Source of the DNA: an uncultured Lachnospiraceae bacterium
GTDB lineage: Bacteria; Bacillota; Clostridia; Lachnospirales; Lachnospiraceae
DNA: 52,860 bases
NCBI GenBank assembly: GCA_910589195.1
Contig: CAJUTC010000021.1
Location: 1-52,860, forward strand
Reading direction: 5' to 3'
How positions within the stretch are numbered: position 1 is the first letter of the stretch; the number at the start of each line of letters is the position of its first letter. The position numbers were made by a program, and so were the translations under genes. Below the pieces are notes generated by a model. That model did no database searches and had not been told where the DNA came from. It saw only the letters and a program-made list of their open reading frames with translations. Positions 6,505 through 14,400 of the stretch are shown here, in pieces.

Positions 6505-9150
6505 TTATCCCTTTCTTTCCAAATGGGACAATTGTTTTGTTACCTGCTCTAACATTTGGGTATACGTTTCCCGTTTTCCTTTTTCTTCCGCAATTTTGGC
6601 AGCAGGGGCTTTCTTGATGAATCGCTCATTCCCCAGCATTTTATCCACCCGCTCCAGTTCGCCGTGAAGCCTTGTTTCCTCTGCTTTCAACCTGGCAATT
6701 TCCTTTTCAATATCAACTAATTCCGAAAACGGCATATAAATCGATGCCTGTGGAATTACGGCTGATACCGCGTCCTCATCAATTCCCGTTTTATCCTTTT
6801 GCAGTACCACTTCATTGGCGTAGCCTAATGTTGCGAAAAAGGCCTTACTGCGTGCGAAAATTTCAAGCAGCTTATCCTGCTGGGAAACGATAAACACATT
6901 TGCTTTTTTGCTGGGAGGAACATTCATGGATGTCCGCACATTCCGGATAGACCGAACAGCTTCTTTAATGATTCCTACCGCTTGCTCTTCTGTTGCGAAA
7001 TTCCACTCTTCTTTCCATACCGGCCAGGAGGAGATCATAATGGATTCCTCATCTTCCTGAAGGTTGCAGAAAATTTCTTCCGTGATAAACGGCATAAACG
7101 GATGAAGAAGCTTTAAAGCCTGGATTAATACGGTTTTCAGCGTCCAGATAGCCGCCTCTTTTGTGGTATCTTCCTCTGCGTACAGCCTGGGCTTTACCAT
7201 CTCAATATACCAATCGCAGAATTCTTCCCAAATAAAGTCATATACTTTTTGAAGGCCAATCCCAAGCTCATACTTATCCAGATTTTCCGTTACGTCTTTA
7301 GCCAGCATGTTTACCTTTGAAAGGATCCATTTATCAGCCATAGTCAGTTGGGAAAGATCCGCCTCTGCATTTGGCGCCTTCTCTATATTCATCATAATAA
7401 ACCGGGACGCATTCCAAACTTTATTTGCAAAATTTCGGCTGTTTTCTACTCGTTCCCAGTAGAAACGCATATCATTTCCAGGGGCATTTCCGGTAATTAA
7501 AGTCATACGGAGAGCATCCGCGCCGTATTTATCAATTACTTCCAGCGGATCGATTCCATTTCCCAGGGATTTGCTCATCTTTCTTCCCTGGGAATCCCGG
7601 ATTAGCCCATGGATCAATACGGTATGGAAGGGGCATTTCCCCGTTTGTTCAATTCCGGAAAATACCATGCGGATTACCCAAAAGAAAATAATATCATATC
7701 CCGTTACCAGAACATCCGTAGGATAAAAATACTTCATTTCCTCAGAATCTTTTGGCCAGCCTAATGTAGAAAATGGCCACAGCGCAGAGGAAAACCAGGT
7801 GTCAAGCGTATCCTCGTCCTGCCGAAAATGGCTGCTGCCGCATTTGGGGCATACCTTTGGCATTTCCTTTGCCACAACAATTTCCCCGCAGTCCTGACAG
7901 TAATAGGCCGGAATCCGATGGCCCCACCATAGCTGCCTGGAAATACACCAGTCACGGATGCCTTCCAGCCAATGAAGGTAGGTCTTTCCAAAACTTTCTG
8001 GAACAAAAGTTAGCTGGCCGGTTTTCAAAGCTTCAATTGCCGGTTTTGCCATTTCTTCCATCTTGACAAACCATTGCTGCTTTACCATAGGCTCTACAGT
8101 AGTGCCGCATCGCTCATGGGTTCCTACGTTATGGAAGTGGGGAACCACTTTTACCAGCAGACCCTGGCGTTCCAGATCGTTTACCATAGCTTTTCTGGCT
8201 TCATAGCGATCCATGCCGAAATAGGGGCCTGGCACATTCACTGTAGCATCGTCATTTAAAATTATAATTTCCTCCAGGCTATGGCGCTTTCCTACCTCAA
8301 AATCATTCGGGTCATGGGCCGGGGTAATCTTTACACAGCCAGTGCCAAATTCCTCATCTACGTATTCATCCGCGATTACTGGAATCAGACGATCCGTCAG
8401 AGGCAGCTTTAACATCTTCCCTACCAGATCCTGATACCGTTCATCTTTCGGATTTACGGCCACTGCCGTATCCCCTAACATAGTTTCCGGGCGGGTTGTT
8501 GCAATCTCTACAAAACGCCCTGGTTCTCCTTCCACCGGATAATTAATATGCCAGAAGAAACCATCCTGTTCCACGTGATCGACTTCCGCGTCTGATATTG
8601 AGGTTTGGCACAGAGGGCACCAGTTAATAATTCTGGAGCCTTTATAGATATATCCCTTTTCGTACAATTTGCAGAATACTTCCTCAACAGCGTCGGAACA
8701 GCCCTCATCCATGGTAAACCGTTCCCGATCCCAGTCAGCGGAAGAACCCAATTTATAAAGCTGGTTAATAATTCGGGAGCCGTATTCTTTTCTCCATTCC
8801 CAGCATTTCTCCAAAAAACCTTCACGTCCCAGATCCTGCTTATTAATCCCTTCCTGCTTCAGCTTATCAATTACCTTAACCTCTGTGGCAATCGCGGCGT
8901 GATCCGTTCCCGGCTGCCACAGCGCCTCATATCCTTCCATCCGCTTAAAACGGGTCAGAATGTCCTGCATGGTATTATCCAGGGCATGGCCCATGTGGAG
9001 CTGGCCTGTAATATTAGGCGGCGGCATCATAATCGTAAATGGCTTTTTTTCCGGGTTTACCTTTGCGTGGAAGTATTTCTTATCCAGCCACTTTTGGTAC
9101 AAACGTTCCTCTATGGCCGCCGGATGATACGTTTTTTCTAGTTCTTTCAT
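6505..9150 (-). CDS. valS: Valyl-tRNA synthetase
   Basis: An 881-aa class I aminoacyl-tRNA synthetase that charges tRNA-Val. The HIGH motif appears as PPPNITGQLHMGHAL near residues 43-57 and the KMSKS motif at residues 524-528. Between them lie the editing (CP1) domain, with TTRPETMLGDTAVAVNP and DPNDFEVGKRH, and cysteine pairs (CQDCG, CPKCG) of a zinc-binding insertion. The C-terminus has the coiled-coil arm typical of ValRS (DIEKEIARLKAEETRLHGELERV). Fourteen bases separate it from the upstream greA-like gene, and a T-box leader with a candidate Val specifier codon precedes both, so expression should rise when tRNA-Val is uncharged. Confidence 0.97.
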   Translation of the reverse strand: MKELEKTYHPAAIEERLYQKWLDKKYFHAKVNPEKKPFTIMMPPPNITGQLHMGHALDNTMQDILTRFKRMEGYEALWQPGTDHAAIATEVKVIDKLKQEGINKQDLGREGFLEKCWEWRKEYGSRIINQLYKLGSSADWDRERFTMDEGCSDAVEEVFCKLYEKGYIYKGSRIINWCPLCQTSISDAEVDHVEQDGFFWHINYPVEGEPGRFVEIATTRPETMLGDTAVAVNPKDERYQDLVGKMLKLPLTDRLIPVIADEYVDEEFGTGCVKITPAHDPNDFEVGKRHSLEEIIILNDDATVNVPGPYFGMDRYEARKAMVNDLERQGLLVKVVPHFHNVGTHERCGTTVEPMVKQQWFVKMEEMAKPAIEALKTGQLTFVPESFGKTYLHWLEGIRDWCISRQLWWGHRIPAYYCQDCGEIVVAKEMPKVCPKCGSSHFRQDEDTLDTWFSSALWPFSTLGWPKDSEEMKYFYPTDVLVTGYDIIFFWVIRMVFSGIEQTGKCPFHTVLIHGLIRDSQGRKMSKSLGNGIDPLEVIDKYGADALRMTLITGNAPGNDMRFYWERVENSRNFANKVWNASRFIMMNIEKAPNAEADLSQLTMADKWILSKVNMLAKDVTENLDKYELGIGLQKVYDFIWEEFCDWYIEMVKPRLYAEEDTTKEAAIWTLKTVLIQALKLLHPFMPFITEEIFCNLQEDEESIMISSWPVWKEEWNFATEEQAVGIIKEAVRSIRNVRTSMNVPPSKKANVFIVSQQDKLLEIFARSKAFFATLGYANEVVLQKDKTGIDEDAVSAVIPQASIYMPFSELVDIEKEIARLKAEETRLHGELERVDKMLGNERFIKKAPAAKIAEEKGKRETYTQMLEQVTKQLSHLERKG

Positions 9151-9164
9151 ATGAGTTTCTCCTC

Positions 9165-9668
9165 CTAAAATCCTCTGATACTATCCTGGCTGTCATCTTC
9201 TGTCTTTATAATCTTTTTCACAACCACATCATATCCAGCCTTTTCATTTACCTGGACATGAACCCGATCCCCTTCTTTATGCCCTTTAATCGCTTTTCCT
9301 AACGGGGATTCAATACTAATAAAGCCTTTCATAGAATTCCCCCGGATGGACGTAACAAGGCGATAGGTTTCGATTTCATCATCTTCTTCAAAATACAGTT
9401 CTACTGTGTTATTAATTCCGATTTCATCTTGTTTCGACTGATCCGATACGATCACAGCCGTGCGAAGCATCTTTTCCAAATATCGGATCCGGCTTTCATT
9501 TTGGTTTTTATATTTTTTCGCTGCATAGTATTCAAAATTTTCACTTAAATCTCCCTGAGCCCTAGCTTCTTTGACTGCCTCAATGGCTTCCTTACGGATG
9601 ACTAATTTGCGGTGTGTTATCTCCTCTTCGATTTTTTTAACATCACTTTTTGTAAGCTGCTCCCGCAA
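9165..9668 (-). CDS. greA: GreA-type transcript cleavage factor
   Basis: A 167-aa protein with the two-domain GreA layout: an N-terminal coiled coil, including KEARAQGDLSENFEYYAAKKY with the acidic GDLSEN tip that enters the RNA polymerase secondary channel, and a C-terminal FKBP-like domain ending with ESPLGKAIKGHKEGDRVHV. Gre factors rescue backtracked polymerase. I chose the TTG at 9668 because GGAGG lies 9 bases upstream and this gives the normal GreA length. The frame is open to 9764, but those 32 residues do not resemble the family. It lies between the T-box leader and valS, so a transcription factor appears to be under tRNA control. A second greA elsewhere in the genome is possible. 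Confidence 0.85.
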   Translation of the reverse strand: MREQLTKSDVKKIEEEITHRKLVIRKEAIEAVKEARAQGDLSENFEYYAAKKYKNQNESRIRYLEKMLRTAVIVSDQSKQDEIGINNTVELYFEEDDEIETYRLVTSIRGNSMKGFISIESPLGKAIKGHKEGDRVHVQVNEKAGYDVVVKKIIKTEDDSQDSIRGF

Positions 9669-9853
9669 TTGTTTCCACCTCCCTTTATTCCCTTGTTCCC
9701 AAGAAACAAAAAATTCCTGTTTCGTAAATTCCCCGCCTGCGGCAGATAGCTTTAACAAGACCATTCCGTCCCGCCACAGTAAGAGCGTTTTATCCGATAG
9801 AAAAGCGTGCGCATCCCCCAGAGGGGTTTTTGATTTATAGAACGCATTTTCCT

Positions 9854-9890
9854 AAAAAAACGCCCTTTACATAAAATTATGTAAAGGGCG
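9854..9890 (-). terminator. T-box terminator hairpin
   Basis: On the minus strand CGCCCTTTACATAA pairs with its complement around a short T-rich loop and is followed by TTTTTTT. It lies directly after the T-box sequence and is the structure that an uncharged tRNA would prevent from forming. Confidence 0.9.
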
Positions 9891-10141
9891 AATCAACGCG
9901 GTACCACCTTTCTTCTGCCAGACGTGTTTCAAGGGAACCGTTTTGGCACTCAATGTCTGTAACGGGACATCCCGTGAACCTCTAATCCGGTAAAACCTGA
10001 CCGTTTCAAAGCTCCGGCTCCAAAGCTACCTTCCATCCTATTTCCTCAGGGCGCCTTTCAGCCTATGGATGCCCCTCTCTGCCAGGTTTGTTACAGATGT
10101 ACTCCTCTTTTTCTCAGCCTTTTCCTATGATTTCAGGATAT
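9854..10141 (-). promoter_or_regulatory. T-box riboswitch leader, probably valine-specific
   Basis: The leader of the greA-like/valS transcript carries the conserved T-box core AAGGTGGTACCGCG (about 9910-9897), whose TGGT pairs with the acceptor end of uncharged tRNA, followed by the terminator at 9854-9890. The 5' half has Stem I features: AGGAGTACAT with the AGTA motif, AGAGAGGGGCATCC and GGCTG. A plausible base helix pairs AAGGCT with AGCTTT. Just before AGCTTT, after GGAAG, is GTA (10029-10027), a valine codon and my candidate specifier. The specifier was placed by eye. The region 9669-10205 has no gene other than this leader and a short untranslated stretch before greA. Confidence 0.9.
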
Positions 10142-10147
10142 TACATA

Positions 10148-10176
10148 ATCATAATGAGTTTTTCCCTGTTTGTCAA
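10148..10176 (-). promoter_or_regulatory. Sigma-A promoter of the T-box/greA/valS unit
   Basis: On the minus strand a perfect TTGACA (10176-10171), a 17-base spacer and TATGAT (10153-10148) precede the T-box leader. Transcription should start near 10141. Confidence 0.8.
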
Positions 10177-10205
10177 GCAGAAATCGTAAAACGAAAGGAA
10201 ATCTC

Positions 10206-11450
10206 TTATGGAATCCATACTCCGTTTGCGTCTACGTGATACCCGTCAGGTGTTGTGGTATTCGCATACATAGCGCCTTGCGGAAGCTGGCCTTCAGTAG
10301 TCATTATCACTGCCCCGGTAACGGGATCGGTCGTCTGCCTTGGAACTGGAACTACTGGATTTAAGTAATACCACTTTCCGTCAATCTGGCGCCATCCCTG
10401 GCTTCGCATAATGCCATTAGTTCCCATATAGTACCAATGATCATTTACAAAACGCCAGTCAGTGGTCATATATCCGGAATCTGGCTTTAAATAGTACCAA
10501 AGACCATTGTCTTGGAACCAGCCGGTTATCATGATTTCATCGTTGCCTAACCGATACCAAAGGCCTTTTACATAAATCCATTCATTCCTTGCATAAGTTC
10601 CGTTTTCAAACCGGAACTTCCACAGTCCTCCCGATACGGCTTCCCAATCGCCTTTTGCCTCAACTGCCAGACCAGGGCCTGTGCTGGATTCGATATAATC
10701 CTCTATGCTTTCGCCACCAGAAGAAGAGCGTCTTACACGGTTGCCGCTTCCGCCAGAACTGCCGCCAATCAGGTTTCCCCCATTATTGTTATCGCCTGTA
10801 CTGGGATTTTCAGGATCTGGCTTTGAAGGATCATCGTTATTTCCCGGATCTTCTTCCGAAGAGCCAGGTTCAGAAGGCGTAGTTCCCGGATCGTTTCCAG
10901 CCTGGAACGTATACTGCTTTTCCTCACCCAGCCAATTAATTTCAGTAAGGTTTCCCCGCTCATCAACCGCTTTGCATTGCTCTTCAATCAAGGTTACTGT
11001 AACATCTTGCTCCGATTCCACATACAATTTCCCCAGGGTTAACGCACTTTCCTTATTCAGAATACCTCCGCTTCCATCGGGGGCTTTTCTGCTGGAAACC
11101 AAAATCCGCATCTCGCCTTCTCCCATATAGCGGCAGTCAGAAACAACTACCTTAGGATTTCCTTTGATTCCCTGACTAAACTGGAAATCGCAGTCCTCTT
11201 CCTTTAGCGCGGTTCCGTCTGCTTGCTTTAAAAGGAATCCTACTTGAAAGGTTGCGCTTTCTTCAAAAATTTCTTCCTCTCTCAGGCGGACTGAAATTTC
11301 GACGGCATTTTTTCCGTCCTGCTCCCCCGCATCCTTCCAATTTACAAACCCTGCTGCCTGTGCGTAAAACAAATTCAGGGGGAGCGCCACCGCGGCTGCC
11401 GTCAAGCAGGCCGCCGCGCCTAAAAGAATCGTTCGGATCGTTCGTTTCAT
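10206..11450 (-). CDS. Secreted protein with C-terminal cell-wall-binding repeats
   Basis: 414 aa. Residues 1-32 form a signal peptide (MKRTIRTILLGAAACLTAAAVALPL, cleavage probably after AQA). A beta-rich domain follows (about 35-190; EISVRLREEEIFEESATFQVGF). Next is a low-complexity linker rich in Pro, Ser, Gly, Asp and Asn (about 195-250), then four or so aromatic cell-wall-binding repeats of about 20 residues (WKFRFENGTYARNEWIYVKG, GLWYYLKPDSGYMTTDW, HWYYMGTNGIMRSQGW, KWYYLNP). Such repeats bind teichoic acids or polysaccharides at the cell surface. It ends just upstream of the T-box promoter and begins 5 bases after the M60-like protease gene, so the two secreted proteins are coexpressed. 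The ligand of the N-terminal domain is unknown. Confidence 0.85.
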   Translation of the reverse strand: MKRTIRTILLGAAACLTAAAVALPLNLFYAQAAGFVNWKDAGEQDGKNAVEISVRLREEEIFEESATFQVGFLLKQADGTALKEEDCDFQFSQGIKGNPKVVVSDCRYMGEGEMRILVSSRKAPDGSGGILNKESALTLGKLYVESEQDVTVTLIEEQCKAVDERGNLTEINWLGEEKQYTFQAGNDPGTTPSEPGSSEEDPGNNDDPSKPDPENPSTGDNNNGGNLIGGSSGGSGNRVRRSSSGGESIEDYIESSTGPGLAVEAKGDWEAVSGGLWKFRFENGTYARNEWIYVKGLWYRLGNDEIMITGWFQDNGLWYYLKPDSGYMTTDWRFVNDHWYYMGTNGIMRSQGWRQIDGKWYYLNPVVPVPRQTTDPVTGAVIMTTEGQLPQGAMYANTTTPDGYHVDANGVWIP

Positions 11451-11455
11451 TCTTC

Positions 11456-14400
11456 TTATTCTCCTTTCTCTCCCTGAAAGTTAATATTGGGAATCGAATC
11501 TGGTAGATCTACAAATACAGTAGAACTTACCAGCCTCTGCCCGGATTGTTCAATGGCATTATTCACCCGGTATAATTCAGCACGTACTGTAGCAGGCAAA
11601 TTTTGTGGTATATTATCTGGTTCGATATAATATACCCATATTCCGTCACGGATATCACGCAGATCCCCATCGCCTGGATCATCCGCAAAAATTAGCTGTT
11701 TCGCTACAATATCCGTTCCGTCACTTCCTCCTACTATAGTTCCATTTCCATCCCAGAGAAGCACCGTGTTATACGCTGGGTTTCCTGCATAAGTCCCGGT
11801 GAAAATCAGCGATCCTTTCGGGATTAAAATCGTCGTGTTATCCTGAGGATTTTTATAATCCTCCTGAAGAAATCCGATTCCGTCAGAATCCAGATCTACT
11901 TTATCCCCGGTCTGCCCAATCAGCATAAGTTCCGAAACGGAAAGCTTCGTTCCTGCCTGCCCGGGCGCTGTTAATTTCACCATAGAAGCTTCATAAGAAC
12001 AAAGCTGTCGGCCTTCCCCTTCTTTTGCTTCGCTGCTGAAAATAATCTGCTGGGTCTTTACCCCATTTGTTTCTTTAAGGGTAAACGCGGTTTCTTCCGT
12101 GGCTGCCTTTTCCCAGGTTGAGCCATCCTGGCTTACATAAACTTCAAACGCTTGAATGGGGGTTCCACTGCCTTTTAACCGGTATTCCAATCCTGTCAGG
12201 ATTTCCTCACGGTTCAAATGCAAAATAATTTCCGGGGTTTCCCCATTCTTTGTAGAGCCGGTAAAGGTGGTGTCATTATCTCCGTCTGCCACACGGTTGA
12301 TATCCTTCTTTTCTGCCACATCCGGGTAGTCATCAGAAGGTTCTTCATCATCTACAACGTCCACAGTCACCATATTGGTATCGGCTGTCATCTCCTGGCT
12401 GCTTAAACCGCCATTATGGGATACTCTCACCGTTCCCAACTCCACAGGTTCTGTTGGCCGGAGCCAGATATCATAGCCGATCGCCTCATAGGTAAAAGCC
12501 CGGTTGTTGACAGTCGAAACCACATCTGTTGCCGAACTTTCTCCAGCCGGCACAAAGCATATGGGCCTTCGTGTATACGTACTTCCTTTCCACTCACAGC
12601 GGAACACCTCATAGCCTAAAAATTCACCGGAACCATCCTGGCTTAAATCAATGGTTACTTCATTCCCGCTACCATTGGTTTCACTGTAGCTGACTGATCC
12701 ACTGATTGTAATGCTGCTTTGAGTATCATCATCCGGCTGTGGATTTGCCAGTGCGTTTTCCCATTGGGTATCGCTGGCCAACCAGATTGCCCTGGTTTCC
12801 GTCTTATTAAACTGTTCCGCATACTTTCGTGTCATTTCATCCGGCTCCATGCCCCAGCGCCGGAAGAATTCCAGAACATCCATTTGGGCAGCCGCGCAAG
12901 CCAAACGCATCAGGTTATTATCCTTATCTCCTCCAAGGGACAGGCTAACGCCGCCTGGTTTTGGCGCTGCGGAGGTATCTCTTGCGTAAGAATCCACCCT
13001 TGCAAAGAACAAGCTGTCAAACTGTTCCTGGTACGCATCATACGTTGTAAAATGAGGATCCTTATCATAAGCTAAGTGAAGCTGCCAGTACATGGCAAGC
13101 TGGACTGCACCGTTAGAAGACGGCCCCATAGCTCCCGACGTTACCTTTTTGTAAACGTCTGGATAACGCCAGCGTCCCCCATAAGCTGGATTAATTTCCT
13201 GGGCAAGGAGCGCATAGTAATTATTGGTTACTTCTGCTACTGCATAAGCCCCTTCATTAATTTCATGGCCAATCTCATGGCCGATTCCCCAGCCAAAATA
13301 ACTGCCCGACACATATTGCCCATTGGTTGCCACAAGAGGACGTCCCGCCATCATACCGGCTGCGGAACCCCACTCAATGCCAATATGGGCACCTCCGGCA
13401 TACATAAAGGCTCCTTCAAACATTCTCTGATACCGAATGTTAATCCGGCTCACCGGCATCCGGTTCTTAACCCCGGCATCCGGATCATCACTTAACCCTT
13501 TGTGCTGATAGAATAACGTAAGCATTTCGTCCATCGCATTCAAGGTATCATCCAATACCTGGACTTTTGTTCGATCGGAACGGTTCAGACCTGCAAGCAC
13601 ACAATTGGCCGGAAGGGAGAACATTACCTTACTCCCGGCAATATCCGTCGCGCCGAAAACGCAATTCTTTTCATCATATGCGCATTCTGAGGACGGATGG
13701 TATTTCTCATGCATTTCCTCTGGATTCCATGCTTCTAATTCCTGCACATATGCTTCCATCCTGGTATTTCGTTCCTCTTCGGTTACACCAAATACATTCA
13801 GCACCGGAATTTTGGCCGCGCTGGACGCGCCTTCCGAAGCAGTTGGAATTTCCACACGGACCGCGTATTCTTCCGCATTATAATTTCCGTTATACCGGAC
13901 ATAGAGCTGACCGCCTGCTTCCGCATCCGCCATGCTGGTAATTCTTGGAATAGTAATTTCATTTGGCCCGATCTTTAACTGGCCCATTGATTTAAATAAA
14001 TTGGAAGACTCACTGTGATACTGGGTCGCAATCACTTCCAGGCAGGTTGCTTCTCCCTGGGTCTTTTTTTCTCCGCCCACATAAAGGATCACCTTATCCC
14101 CTGCCAGGCCAGTAACGCCAATAGGCTGCCATGTATTTAAGCCGCCGCTAAAGCCAGTATGGCTATCTTGTTTGGCCGCCAGTTTTCCATCAATCCGGAT
14201 AACATCAGCGCTGCTTACTCCCTGCTCAAAAATCTTCAAAGCTGTATCAATCTCCAGCTTCAGCAGATCATAGTGAGGGGTTTTTTCATTGGATACCGGA
14301 TCCACATATTCCAGTTCTCCATAAAGGCTCTGGATCTGTTCTTTTGTTACTTCTGGCCGAAGCACCATATGTAAGTCATCAGTATACAAGTTAAAAATCC

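Noticed and set aside
9669..9764. 32-residue N-terminal extension of the GreA-like protein
   Set aside because: It does not resemble the family, and GGAGG is correctly spaced for the internal TTG at 9668.
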